Positions 41,901-50,954 of a stretch of 64,000 bases of DNA are shown here, one piece after another; the stretch's first letter is position 1, and each line of letters opens with the position of its first letter. This stretch comes from an uncultured Alistipes sp. (GTDB lineage Bacteria; Bacteroidota; Bacteroidia; Bacteroidales; Rikenellaceae), in NCBI GenBank assembly GCA_938014215.1, contig CALLRW010000002.1:62001-126000 (forward strand), given 5' to 3'. Position numbers and translations under genes: made by a program. A model generated the notes under the pieces. The model searched no databases and was not told where the DNA came from. It worked only from the letters and a program-made list of their open reading frames with translations.

Positions 41901-43054
41901 TGACCGCCGAAGAATACGAACGGCTGCTGCGTCCGGAGGTGCAGCGCGCCATCGCCGCGGCCCGGGGGCGCGACCCGCTGGAGGTGGCGCTCGACCGCAC
42001 GGTGCCCGAGGCCCGGCTGGTGGCCACGCAGGTCAAGTACCTTGCGCGGGCCGCCCGCAAACTGCCGACCTACGCCGCCGCACAGTGCATCCTTCCGCCC
42101 CGGGCCTTCGAACAGGCCTCGAGCGAGGCGACGGCCGCCCACAAGCGCATCGCGGGCGACTCGGTGCTCGACCTCACCTGCGGACTGGGGGTCGATACGC
42201 TCAGCCTGAGCCGGCGGTTCCGCCGCGTGGTGGCCCTCGAGCGCGACCCGGTGCTGGCCCGCGTGACGGCCGACAACTTTTCGAGAATGGGGGTGCACAA
42301 CGTCGAAGTGGTGAACGTCGCGGCCGAGGAGTTCCTCGCCGGGACGTGCGACCGTTTCGACTGGGTCTACGCCGATCCCGACCGCCGTTCGGCCGAGGGG
42401 CGCAAACAGGTGCGGCTCGAGGCCTGCTCGCCCGACATCGTGGCGCTGAAGCCGGCAATCGACCGCGTTGCGGGACGGCTCTGCGTGAAGAACTCGCCGC
42501 TGTTCGACGTCGACGAGGCGCTGCGGCTCTTCCCCCGGAGCCGGGTCGAGGTCGTCTCGCTGGACGACGAGTGCAAGGAGGTGATGGTCTACGCCGACGG
42601 TTCGGGACCGCTCGTCGAGGCCACGGCCCTCGGCCTGGGGAGCTTCTCAGCCGCACCCGGCATGCTGCCGCCCGAGGCCCCGCCGTTCGACCCGGGGCGC
42701 TACGGCTGGCTCGTCGTGCCGGACGTCGCCCTGCAGAAGGCACGCCTCGTGCGGCTCCACCTGGCCGGGAAGGCCGACTGCTGGAGCGAAAACGGATTCG
42801 GATTCGCCGCCGATGAGCCCCGCGGCGTGATCGGCCGCACGCTGCCCATCGAGGCGATCGAGCCCTACGACCCGAAACGGCTCAAACACGCGCTGAAGGG
42901 GCTCGGCGTCGAGCTGCTCAAACGCGACTTTCCGCTCCGTAGCGAGGAGTTGATGCGGCGCCTGGGCGTCCACGCCGGGGCCGACCTCCGGCTGGCCTTC
43001 ACGAAAATCGGGAACGATTTTTGGGTGATCCGCCTAAAACCGCTATCTTTGTAG
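41897..43054 (+). CDS. SAM-dependent methyltransferase with THUMP-like C-terminus
   Basis: A 385-residue class I methyltransferase. SAM motif I is VLDLTCGLGVDTLSLS (about 90-105), the acidic ribose loop is VVALERDP, and motif IV is WVYADPDRR at about 156-163. The last ~90 residues match the THUMP-like domain found at the end of this Bacteroidetes family. RNA is the probable substrate given that domain, but the target is not known to me. Two adjacent ATGs (41897 and 41900) can start it; the first overlaps the comEC stop. Confidence 0.85.
   Translation: MMTAEEYERLLRPEVQRAIAAARGRDPLEVALDRTVPEARLVATQVKYLARAARKLPTYAAAQCILPPRAFEQASSEATAAHKRIAGDSVLDLTCGLGVDTLSLSRRFRRVVALERDPVLARVTADNFSRMGVHNVEVVNVAAEEFLAGTCDRFDWVYADPDRRSAEGRKQVRLEACSPDIVALKPAIDRVAGRLCVKNSPLFDVDEALRLFPRSRVEVVSLDDECKEVMVYADGSGPLVEATALGLGSFSAAPGMLPPEAPPFDPGRYGWLVVPDVALQKARLVRLHLAGKADCWSENGFGFAADEPRGVIGRTLPIEAIEPYDPKRLKHALKGLGVELLKRDFPLRSEELMRRLGVHAGADLRLAFTKIGNDFWVIRLKPLSL
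43020..43051 (+). promoter_or_regulatory. Predicted promoter of the YihY-DUF2520-KdsC run
   Basis: TTTG at 43020-43023 and TATCTTTG at 43044-43051 are spaced 20 bases apart, matching both boxes of the Bacteroidetes consensus. They lie inside the last codons of the methyltransferase gene. Confidence 0.65.
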
Positions 43055-43085
43055 GTACGGCCCTCCACAACGCCGCACGCAGCCC

Positions 43086-44390
43086 ATGAAACTCCGCAGA
43101 CTCTTCACCTACTTCACCGACACGATCTTCCGTCAGGACGTGAACGAATGGCGCAACCCCGTCGTGCGGTGGCTCGTGCAGCAGTACCGGCTGCTCTTCT
43201 ACACGGCCCGCGGCCTGCTCGAACACGGTACGATCGTCCGCTCGGCGGCCCTGACCTTCTACACGCTCATGTCGCTCGTGCCGCTCGTGGCGCTGGTCTT
43301 CGCCGTGGTCAAGGGGTTCGGACTGGCCGACGGACTGGTCGAGAATCTCTACGAACTCTTCCCGCGCTATCCCGAGACCGTCGACTACATCGTCGGCTTT
43401 GCCGAAAACGCCCTCGCACGTACACGCGGCGGAGTGGTGGCAGCCGTGGGTCTGGTGATGCTCTTCTGGGCCGTGATCCGCGTTTTCAGCTCCATCGAGA
43501 ACGCCTTCAACAACATCTGGGAGGTCAAAGTCGACCGCAGCATCGCCCGCCAGTGGACCGACTACATCGCCGTGGTGATGATCGTTCCGGTGCTGTGGAT
43601 CCTGGCCAGCACCGTGGGCAACTACCTCGAACAGCAGCTCGGCCTCTACGACAAATGGTACTTCACGACCCTCTCGCGCATGGCCTCGATGGTGGTCATC
43701 TGGACCATGTTCACGCTGCTCTACCTGATCATCCCCAACGCCCGCGTCCGCCTGGGCAGCGCCCTGATGGCGGGCATCGTCGCCGGGACGATCTTCCTGC
43801 TCTTCCAGTGGGGCTACGTCTACGTCCAGCGCTGGATGACCTCCTACAATGCCATCTACGGCAGCTTCGCGGCCCTGCCGCTCTTCCTGATCTGGATGCA
43901 GACCTCGTGGGAGATCCTCCTCTTCGGCGGCGAGCTCTCGTTCGCCTACCAGAACATCGCCCGCTTTGCCGAGGAGCGCGAGTCGCTGCGCATCAGCTAC
44001 GACCAGCGCCGGAAGGTGATCCTGGCGGTGATGATCCTCGTGGCGCGGAACTTCCGCGACCGGGGCGGCACACTCCCCGCCGAGGAGATCCGCCGGCGCC
44101 TGGGCCTCCCGACGCGCATCGTCAACGACATCCTCTTCCAGCTGGTGCAGGCCGGGCAGCTGATCGCCGTGCGCAGCGGCGAGGGCGAACGCGACGTCGC
44201 CTTCTCGCCGGCCCACGACCTGGCGCAGATGACCGTCTACGGCATTCTGGAGGCGGTCGAACGGACCGGGCAGACGACCCTCGACCTGAGTCAGACCCCC
44301 GAGCTGTCGTGCATGAACCGCGAAGTGGAGCAGCTGCGGGAGGAGGTCCGCCGCTCGCCGAACAACGCGCGGCTCGTGGACCTTTTGTAA
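43086..44390 (+). CDS. YihY/BrkB family inner-membrane protein
   Basis: A 434-residue protein with six hydrophobic segments between about residues 45 and 295 (SAALTFYTLMSLVPLVALVF; VAAVGLVMLFWAVIRVFSSIENAFNNIWEV; GSFAALPLFLIWMQTSWEILLFGGELSFAYQ), the full BrkB plan. A C-terminal cytoplasmic extension of about 130 residues resembles a winged helix (LPAEEIRRRLGLPTRIVNDILFQLVQAGQLIAV). The molecular role of the family is not settled. It heads a three-gene run with 15 bases before the next gene. Confidence 0.88.
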   Translation: MKLRRLFTYFTDTIFRQDVNEWRNPVVRWLVQQYRLLFYTARGLLEHGTIVRSAALTFYTLMSLVPLVALVFAVVKGFGLADGLVENLYELFPRYPETVDYIVGFAENALARTRGGVVAAVGLVMLFWAVIRVFSSIENAFNNIWEVKVDRSIARQWTDYIAVVMIVPVLWILASTVGNYLEQQLGLYDKWYFTTLSRMASMVVIWTMFTLLYLIIPNARVRLGSALMAGIVAGTIFLLFQWGYVYVQRWMTSYNAIYGSFAALPLFLIWMQTSWEILLFGGELSFAYQNIARFAEERESLRISYDQRRKVILAVMILVARNFRDRGGTLPAEEIRRRLGLPTRIVNDILFQLVQAGQLIAVRSGEGERDVAFSPAHDLAQMTVYGILEAVERTGQTTLDLSQTPELSCMNREVEQLREEVRRSPNNARLVDLL

Positions 44391-44405
44391 AACGAATCGA
44401 ACGAA

Positions 44406-45188
44406 ATGAAACGTATCGTCCTCATCGGTAGCGGCAACCTGGCCGAAGCGCTGGCCCGCGCCGTATCGAAAAGCGAACTCGAAGCGGTGCAGCTCTATGC
44501 CCGCAACCCCGAACGCGGCCCCATCGTGGCACGGCTGTCCGGCTGTCCGTGGACATCCGACCCGGCGGAACTGAGCCGCGATGCCGACCTTTACATAATA
44601 GCCGTGAGCGACCGCGCCGTGGCCGAGGTGGCCTCAACGCTGCCAATCCCCGCCACGGCGGCCGTGGCCCATACGGCGGGCAGCGTCCCGCTGGAGGCCA
44701 TTCCGGAGCGATTCGCACGCCGGGCGGTCTTCTACCCGATGCAGACCTTCACCAAGGGGCGCGAGGTCGATTTCACGCGAATTCCGATCTTTCTTGAGTG
44801 CTCCTCGCCCGAGGAGTGGGGGGCAGAGCTCGAGGCGGCGGCCCGGGCCCTCTCGCGGCACGTGATCTGGGCCGATTCGGCACAGAGGAGCCGGATCCAT
44901 CTGGCGGCGGTCTTCGCCTGCAACTTCGCCAACCACATGTACGCCATCGGCGAGGAGGTGGCCCGCCGTGCCGGACTGGACTTCGAGGTGCTCAAGCCGC
45001 TCGTTGCCGAGACGGCCGCCAAGGCCTGCGACGCCCGCTCGCCGCGCGACGTACAGACGGGCCCCGCCGTGCGCAACGACACCCCGACGATGGAGCGCCA
45101 CCTGGCACTGCTCGACGGAGAGCCCACCCTGCAGGAGATCTATACCCAAATCAGCAACAACATATGGAAAACTTCAAGGAATCGATAG
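44406..45188 (+). CDS. Rossmann-fold/DUF2520 dehydrogenase-like protein
   Basis: A 260-residue protein. The NAD(P)-binding loop GSGNLAEALARAV is at 8-20, and IIAVSDRAV marks the end of the Rossmann half. The DUF2520 half follows (FYPMQTFTKGREVDF, HLAAVFACNFANHMYAIGEEV, DVQTGPAVRNDTPTMERHLALL). It resembles F420-dependent or ketopantoate-type reductases, but its substrate is unknown. The end overlaps the KdsC-like gene by 25 bases, so the two are translated together. Confidence 0.88.
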   Translation: MKRIVLIGSGNLAEALARAVSKSELEAVQLYARNPERGPIVARLSGCPWTSDPAELSRDADLYIIAVSDRAVAEVASTLPIPATAAVAHTAGSVPLEAIPERFARRAVFYPMQTFTKGREVDFTRIPIFLECSSPEEWGAELEAAARALSRHVIWADSAQRSRIHLAAVFACNFANHMYAIGEEVARRAGLDFEVLKPLVAETAAKACDARSPRDVQTGPAVRNDTPTMERHLALLDGEPTLQEIYTQISNNIWKTSRNR

Positions 45189-45709
45189 CACGCTGCCGGA
45201 CCTTCATCTTCGATGTCGACGGCGTGATGACCGACGGGGGGATCATCCCCACCGTCGACGGCGACTTCATCCGCCGCTACAACGCCAAGGACGGCTATGC
45301 CCTGGCCTATGCCCTGCGCATGGGCTACCGGGTCTGCATCATCACCGGCGGACGCGGCAAGACACTCGAATACCGGCTCCGGATGCTGGGCATCCGCGAC
45401 TACTACCTCGACTGCATGGACAAGATCGCGGCCCTGCGCGAATACCTCGCCCGCGAAGGGGTCGACCCGGCCGACGTGATCTACATGGGCGACGACATTC
45501 CCGATCTGGAGTGCATGCGCGCGGTGGGGATCCCGGTCTGCCCGGCGGATTCGGCCTCGGAGGTGATCGAGGCATCGCGCTACGTCTCGGAGTTCAAGGG
45601 GGGCGAAGGGGCCGTGCGCGACATCGTCGAGCAGGTGCTCCGCGCCCACGGCGACTGGGCCCGCGACTCGCACGGCGTAACCCCCTCGACGCTGGCCGCC
45701 TCGTGCTGA
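45164..45709 (+). CDS. KdsC-like HAD phosphatase
   Basis: A 181-residue HAD-superfamily enzyme without a cap domain. The nucleophile motif is FDVDGVMTDGG (D17, D19), motif II is IITGGRGKTLEYRL, and motif IV is YMGDDIPDLECM. This is the form of 3-deoxy-D-manno-octulosonate 8-phosphate phosphatase, which makes Kdo for lipopolysaccharide and works as a tetramer. The call as KdsC is likely, but other small-sugar phosphatases look alike. It overlaps the DUF2520 gene and is followed by an intrinsic terminator. Confidence 0.85.
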   Translation: MENFKESIARCRTFIFDVDGVMTDGGIIPTVDGDFIRRYNAKDGYALAYALRMGYRVCIITGGRGKTLEYRLRMLGIRDYYLDCMDKIAALREYLAREGVDPADVIYMGDDIPDLECMRAVGIPVCPADSASEVIEASRYVSEFKGGEGAVRDIVEQVLRAHGDWARDSHGVTPSTLAASC

Positions 45710-45725
45710 GAGACCCCCAGTCACG

Positions 45726-45760
45726 AAAAATCCCCGAACCGGTTGGTTCGGGGATTTTTT
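45726..45760. terminator. Bidirectional intrinsic terminator
   Basis: A 15-base stem, AAAAATCCCCGAACC against GGTTCGGGGATTTTTT with a GGTT loop, ends the KdsC-like transcript on the plus strand and the PUL transcript on the minus strand. Confidence 0.92.
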
Positions 45761-45780
45761 CATGGTTTTGCCGGAAGCGG

Positions 45781-47637
45781 TTAGGGCAGCGAAACCGATA
45801 CCCACTGGGGAGCCTTGTTCATCTCCATGTCGTTGCCGTTCGAGGTGTGGTCCTTGATGGTCGAACCCTGCCCCTCGTTGAACTTCCAGTAGGCCACCAG
45901 CCCCTCCGAAGCGGGATCGACCTGGTAATAGTGGTTGGAAGCCTTGAAGTCGGCCGGCGTGAGGAGCTTGTTCCAGATACGCACCTCACACATCTTGCCC
46001 TTGAGGTCACGGTCGGGACCGTAGGAGTAACCCACCCAGAAGAGGCGGTTGCTCTCCGAATCGGGCCGTGCGCGCGAAGTGCCGAAGCTGACCGAACTCA
46101 ACGCCGAGATCCGCCCCGAACCGTATGACATGCCGTTGACGTAGAGCGTCACCAGCCCCTTGTCGAAGGTTACGGCGAAATGGGTCCACTTGTCCAGCAT
46201 CTTAAAGGGAACCAACTCATACTGGGCGATCACAGCGCCATTCCGGTGAGCCACCTCGAGCATCTTGTTGTTCACACCGGCGCCGTCACCCAGACGCAGC
46301 AGGAAGTAGTTCTCGACACCCATGATGGTCGTGATCTCCTTGGTGGACTTGAAATCGGAGAGGTTCACCGTCGCCTCCATGGTGAACTGCGAGAGGTTGT
46401 TCAGCACCGAGGGGTTCTTCCAGGAGGTAGGACCGGCCCAGTTGCCCTCCATGCCGACAACCCACTCAATCAGCGCCTGGGTCTTCTGCACGACGGTAAC
46501 GACCAGCGAGGCGCTGCCGCCGGTAAAGGTGATGGAGCCTTCACGGCGGGCCGAGGCCGCGGTAATCGTGAAACGCTCCACGTCACCCTGCTTGCCGCTG
46601 TAGGTAATCCAGTCGTCGGAGGGCTTCACCTCGTAAGCGACGTTCGCCGTCACGGGGATTTCGATCATACCGCCCTCCAGACCGATGTTCATGGTGGTCT
46701 GCGTCGTCGAGATCTCGTCCTTCTGAGCCTGCGAAACCTGGACCTCGACGGAGGTCTCGCGCGTACCCTTGATCGTAATCGTACCCTTGCGGCCTTCGAG
46801 CTGCTGATTCTCGGTTGCCGTAAAATACATCTTGGCACCCTTTCCGCCCTCTCCGGGGAGAGTGATGTCATAGGTCAGCCAGGACTGGGCCTCCGGAGAG
46901 ATCGTATAGGTCAGATCGCGATACGAATCGCTCGTGTCGAGCAGCACCTCGATGCGCTCGCCGGTCTGCGGCACCGCAATCTCCTTCTCGGAGGTCAGCT
47001 TCAGGAAGTAGTCCGAGGCCTTGCAGCTCACGGGCAGTTCGAACTTCTGCTCACCGACCGTAAAGGTGAAGGTCGTGGAGAGGGCCTCGAGCTCCTCGTT
47101 GGCCTTGATCAGGAAGACCACCTTGTCGCCATCCTCGCCTTTGCGGGGCGTCGCCTCGACCCAATCGGCCTCGCCCGAGAGCTCCCACGGACCCGAGCTG
47201 GTCACCGTCACTTCGAAACGTCCGCCGTCGGATTCCGCTTCGATGCTCTTCGGGAAGACCGAAACCTTGTCCTCCACGGGCTTCTCCTCGGCCTTGGCGC
47301 AGGTCACCTTGAACGCAGCCGTCGCCGTGCCGACCGTGAAGGTGAATTCGCCCTGAAGCTCCTCCTGCGTCGTGTTGGGCTGCACGGTGAACTTCACCAC
47401 TTCGCCGTCCTTACCCTTGCGGGGCGAAGCCTCGACCCAGTCGTAGTCGCCCGTGAGGGTCCATTCGCCCGACGAGGTGACGATCACCTCGGTCGAGCCG
47501 CCCTCGTTCGTGAATGATTCGCTCTCGGGTGCGATCTGCACCTTGTCGACAACCGGAGGCGTATTGACATCGTTGTCCTCCTTTTTGCAGCCGCTGAAGA
47601 GCATCAGGGCTGCAGCAAAAAGTAATAATTTTTTCAT
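45781..47637 (-). CDS. BACON-repeat LamG lipoprotein (PUL surface protein)
   Basis: A 618-residue lipoprotein (LFSGC, C17). Four BACON-type Ig domains follow in series, at about 35-115, 120-210, 215-305 and 310-390 (for example SSGEWTLTGDYDWVEASPRKGKDG and SSGPWELSGEADWVEATPRKGEDG). A LamG/concanavalin-A domain ends the protein (DKWTHFAVTFDKGLVTLYVNG, GLVAYWKFNEGQGSTIKDHTSNGND). BACON domains often act as spacers or mucin/glycan-binding modules on the cell surface. The LamG part is clearly related to the one at 49704-50954. A hairpin terminator lies between this gene and the endoglycosidase upstream, so expression may be partly uncoupled from the rest. Confidence 0.88.
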   Translation of the reverse strand: MKKLLLFAAALMLFSGCKKEDNDVNTPPVVDKVQIAPESESFTNEGGSTEVIVTSSGEWTLTGDYDWVEASPRKGKDGEVVKFTVQPNTTQEELQGEFTFTVGTATAAFKVTCAKAEEKPVEDKVSVFPKSIEAESDGGRFEVTVTSSGPWELSGEADWVEATPRKGEDGDKVVFLIKANEELEALSTTFTFTVGEQKFELPVSCKASDYFLKLTSEKEIAVPQTGERIEVLLDTSDSYRDLTYTISPEAQSWLTYDITLPGEGGKGAKMYFTATENQQLEGRKGTITIKGTRETSVEVQVSQAQKDEISTTQTTMNIGLEGGMIEIPVTANVAYEVKPSDDWITYSGKQGDVERFTITAASARREGSITFTGGSASLVVTVVQKTQALIEWVVGMEGNWAGPTSWKNPSVLNNLSQFTMEATVNLSDFKSTKEITTIMGVENYFLLRLGDGAGVNNKMLEVAHRNGAVIAQYELVPFKMLDKWTHFAVTFDKGLVTLYVNGMSYGSGRISALSSVSFGTSRARPDSESNRLFWVGYSYGPDRDLKGKMCEVRIWNKLLTPADFKASNHYYQVDPASEGLVAYWKFNEGQGSTIKDHTSNGNDMEMNKAPQWVSVSLP

Positions 47638-47655
47638 CGGTCTGTTTCAGGTTTT

Positions 47656-47693
47656 GAAAAGACGGCCTCCGCACCTCACGCACGGAGGCCGTC
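47656..47693 (-). terminator. Intrinsic terminator or attenuator after the endoglycosidase gene
   Basis: An 11-base perfect inverted repeat, GACGGCCTCCG (47661-47671) and CGGAGGCCGTC (47683-47693), is followed on the minus strand by TTTTC. The U run is short, so partial read-through into the BACON-LamG gene is likely. Confidence 0.7.
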
Positions 47694-47714
47694 AAAACGT
47701 TAAATCAAGGATGA

Positions 47715-49658
47715 TCAGAATTCGTAACGCGTCGGATCGTACTTGCCCTCACCGAGCTTGTTGTAGTAACCCGTAGGATCAACGAGTTTCATGCCGTAGA
47801 GTCCGTCGGCCGCCTCCTTGAAGGCGCTGACCGAACCCTCCTTGTTCTCGATATCCGACGTGGGGCTCGGGTCGAAGGCAAACCACATGAACCAACCGTA
47901 TCCCTTCTCCTTGGCGCCGTAGGCCGCGCTGACGTTGCCGCGATTGAGGTTCAGCTCGATCGACTGGGCGGCACAGCCATCCTTCAGCATGCCGTAGTAG
48001 GTGAATGCCGCACCGGCCCCGTAGTCGGCCACGGCGATGTCGATGAACTCACCGGGCTGCGAGCCGCTGTAGGCGGGCAGCGAGTTGCTGTAGGTGCCAT
48101 ACTGGTAGACGCAGATGCTCGTCTCCCATTCGCACTTCTCCTTCATGGCCTTTTTCAGCTCGTAGGCCAGACGCGACGCAGCCGTCGTGGAGTTTCCGGC
48201 GAAGCAGGCCGAAGAGCCCGATCCCTCGGTGTACTCGTCGTCGAGCGCCACACCGTCGAGTTTGTACTGCTTGATGGCATTGGCCACATCCTTGGCATAC
48301 ATCTTGGCACCGTAATCCGTCAGGTTGCAGAGTCCGGCGGGCGTATGGTCGCCGAGCAGACCGAGCAGCACCTTGATACCGGCCTTGCGCAGCGGCTGCA
48401 GATAGACCTCCGACTCGGAGAGCAGCGCCTGGACATTGGCGTTGTTGTGCAGATAGACCTCGTCCGTCATGCCGTTCCAGCGGATGTTGGCCGAGAAGAG
48501 CACCACGGCGTCGAAGAACATCGAACCGTCGGCGAGCCGATACTCCAGCGCATTGAGCGGGTTGGTGCTGTTGACCTCGAAGAAGAGGATGTTCTTCACC
48601 TCCTTCTTGCACTGGCGCGAGAAGATGTAGTTGACCCGGCAGTCGTCACCCGCAACGGCGACATTGCCCGATTTGGCCTTCACGGTCAGCGGAAGCATGT
48701 AGTCGACGTTGTTACGCAACGCTTCGCGGTTGTCGGTCTTGATCGTCACGGTGATCTCGCCCGAACGCTTTTCGCCGGGATTGATCGACACGTTGCCGTT
48801 CTCGATCGAGATCTCGTCGGCGGGATAGGGCACGTAGCTGGTCTTGTGGATGAAGTTGTACTCGGCGACATAATCCTTGTCAACTACCACTTCGACACCG
48901 ACAGTCTTGGCGGCCGCCTCAGCAAGTTCGAAACGAAGGCTCTTCTTGAGCGGTTCGATCGAGGTGATGGTCGTCGAAAGATCGCCCTCTGAAGCATTCA
49001 CCAGCGAACCCTTGACCTCCTCTTCGGCCATTCCGTCACCAGCGTTCTGCAGCACGTTGATGTAGACGGGCTGCGCCTTACCGGCCATGACCTCGATCCG
49101 GCCCGAACGGGGATCGGTCGTGGTATTGGGCTGCGCACCGAGCGTCAGTTTGTCGCCCTCCTTCGAGACGGTGACCCACTCCGGAGCCTTGCACTCCCAC
49201 GCCTCGACGTTCGTCTTGACGGTCAGCACGACGGGTTCACCACCCGCTGCCTGGAAGGTGATGTCGTCCGAGGGATCGACGCTCAGCGCATCGGGATCCT
49301 CGGGAGCCCGTTTGCTCTGCGTCACGCTGATCGTCACGCTCTGAGCCGTACCGGCCGTGATCTCGATACGTCCCGAACGCGAGCCGTCGGTGGTATTGTC
49401 CTTGGCCGAAAGCGTCAGAGTCGCCATCTCCTTTTTGCCCTCGATCCATTCGGGCACGGAGAAGTTCCACGTCTCGGCATCGGTCTTGACGGTCAGCACA
49501 ACGGGTTCGTTGCCCGAGGCCTTGAACTGAATGGTTGCCGACGGCATCACATCCAGCGTGTTGATCTTGTTGGTTCCCTCATCGCTCTTGCACGAGGTAA
49601 AAGCTCCGGCAAATCCGGCTATTGCCAGGAGCAACATCCATAATGATCTCTTTTTCAT
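47715..49658 (-). CDS. BACON-DUF1735-GH18 endo-beta-N-acetylglucosaminidase-like lipoprotein
   Basis: A 647-residue lipoprotein (TSC, C23). Two BACON domains lie at about 33-115 and 120-205, a DUF1735-like domain at about 210-340, and a GH18 barrel from about 350. The catalytic motif is intact: D468-G-V-A-L-D473-D474-E475 in YKLDGVALDDEYTEG, the same form as in EndoH/EndoF-type enzymes that cut the chitobiose core of N-glycans. This is the only complete glycosidase in the locus and therefore the best clue to its substrate. It acts at the cell surface or periplasm, released or anchored by its lipid. Confidence 0.88.
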   Translation of the reverse strand: MKKRSLWMLLLAIAGFAGAFTSCKSDEGTNKINTLDVMPSATIQFKASGNEPVVLTVKTDAETWNFSVPEWIEGKKEMATLTLSAKDNTTDGSRSGRIEITAGTAQSVTISVTQSKRAPEDPDALSVDPSDDITFQAAGGEPVVLTVKTNVEAWECKAPEWVTVSKEGDKLTLGAQPNTTTDPRSGRIEVMAGKAQPVYINVLQNAGDGMAEEEVKGSLVNASEGDLSTTITSIEPLKKSLRFELAEAAAKTVGVEVVVDKDYVAEYNFIHKTSYVPYPADEISIENGNVSINPGEKRSGEITVTIKTDNREALRNNVDYMLPLTVKAKSGNVAVAGDDCRVNYIFSRQCKKEVKNILFFEVNSTNPLNALEYRLADGSMFFDAVVLFSANIRWNGMTDEVYLHNNANVQALLSESEVYLQPLRKAGIKVLLGLLGDHTPAGLCNLTDYGAKMYAKDVANAIKQYKLDGVALDDEYTEGSGSSACFAGNSTTAASRLAYELKKAMKEKCEWETSICVYQYGTYSNSLPAYSGSQPGEFIDIAVADYGAGAAFTYYGMLKDGCAAQSIELNLNRGNVSAAYGAKEKGYGWFMWFAFDPSPTSDIENKEGSVSAFKEAADGLYGMKLVDPTGYYNKLGEGKYDPTRYEF

Positions 49659-49703
49659 TGCGGTTTTTTAGATTATGAAAGGTTAGTAATTAGTAAATAG
49701 ACG

Positions 49704-50954
49704 CTATTTCGTTGCGGGAAGTTCGACGCTGACCCATCCCGGCTCCCGGTCGGCCGTCAGATCGTAGCCGTTGGGGCCGTAATCCTTCACGCTCTTTCCC
49801 GCACCGTCGTTGAACTTCCAGTAGGCCACCAGGCCGTCGGAGGTTTCGGGCGAGACGCGGTAGAAGTGGTTCTCGGCGTTGATCTCGTCGGCGGAGAGCA
49901 CCCGGTTCCAGATCCGGGCCTCGGCGATCCGGCCGTTGAGCGGGCGTTTCTCGTCGTAGGAGTAGCCGAACCAGAAGCAGCGCGGCTTGTAATCGGTTTC
50001 GTCGGAGTGCGACACGGCGAAATTGACCGACGTCAGACCGATTGCGGAGGAGCTGCCCGCAGCCCGCTCGCGGCCGTCGAGATAGATGCGGATCTCGCCG
50101 CGGTCGAACGTAACGGCAAAATGGTACCAGCGGTTGACCTTGAGTTGCAGCGAGGAGCCCGTCACCGTACCGCGATCGGGGGTGGCACCGGGTTCGGCGC
50201 CCTCCTTCTGCTTGCCGAAGGCCACCTGCAGCTGGTTTTTGGGGATCGTCGAATCGCCCACCCGGATCAGGAAGGTATCCTCGATGCCCATAATGGTCGA
50301 GATGGGGCTCGTCGCATCGGTATTGAAGCCGTAGAAAAAGACCAGCCCCTCCATCGTGAACTGCTCCATATCCTTGACGGGTTCGGTGGCTTCGGTCCAT
50401 TCGGGCCAGGCCTTGTTGCCGTTCAGGTCGGCCACGACGTTGACCAGCGAGGCCTTCTTGAAGACGAAATAGAGGGTTCCGGCACTGGGCAGCACCGCCA
50501 TGTCCGGCGACGAAATACTTACCGGAAGGACATAGCGCTTGGTCAGATCGAGTTCGTCGAGACCGACGAAACGGATCTCGACCGGATCACTCGCCACCTT
50601 GCCGGCAGCGATGCGGGCCGAAACAGCCGAAAGGTCGTAGTGGCGGGCAGGGAGCAACTCCACCTGTTCGTCGTAATACCCTTCGCGATAGGAGTCGAGC
50701 CGTTCGGGAGCGGCCCGGAAGGCCACCTCGACATCGAAACCCTCGGGGCGGGCCATCGCCGCCGTCAGGGAGCGGGAGAGCTCCTTGTCCACGTGATCCG
50801 CGGTTCGCTCGACACGTACGTCGCTGGAGAAGGACGATGCCGAGATAAAGACATGGTTGTCGTAATGGTGCTCGAGTTCGTCGTTCTGCCTGCAGCCCGC
50901 GAGCATCAGCAGCGCGGCGCAGGCGGCCCAACCGAATTTACTGTATCTCTTCAT
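49704..50954 (-). CDS. DUF1735-LamG lipoprotein (PUL surface glycan-binding candidate)
   Basis: A 416-residue lipoprotein (LMLAGC, C21). An N-terminal DUF1735 domain covers about 30-175 (VFISASSFSSDVRVERTAD, DLTKRYVLPVSISS). A LamG/concanavalin-A domain covers about 185-412 (WYHFAVTFDRGEIRIYLDGRE, GLVAYWKFNDGAGKSVKDYGPNGYDL). Proteins of this plan sit beside GH18 genes in N-glycan utilization loci and bind glycan. Its end overlaps none of its neighbours; its start overlaps the dead GH18 gene's stop by 17 bases, so translation is coupled. Confidence 0.86.
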   Translation of the reverse strand: MKRYSKFGWAACAALLMLAGCRQNDELEHHYDNHVFISASSFSSDVRVERTADHVDKELSRSLTAAMARPEGFDVEVAFRAAPERLDSYREGYYDEQVELLPARHYDLSAVSARIAAGKVASDPVEIRFVGLDELDLTKRYVLPVSISSPDMAVLPSAGTLYFVFKKASLVNVVADLNGNKAWPEWTEATEPVKDMEQFTMEGLVFFYGFNTDATSPISTIMGIEDTFLIRVGDSTIPKNQLQVAFGKQKEGAEPGATPDRGTVTGSSLQLKVNRWYHFAVTFDRGEIRIYLDGRERAAGSSSAIGLTSVNFAVSHSDETDYKPRCFWFGYSYDEKRPLNGRIAEARIWNRVLSADEINAENHFYRVSPETSDGLVAYWKFNDGAGKSVKDYGPNGYDLTADREPGWVSVELPATK

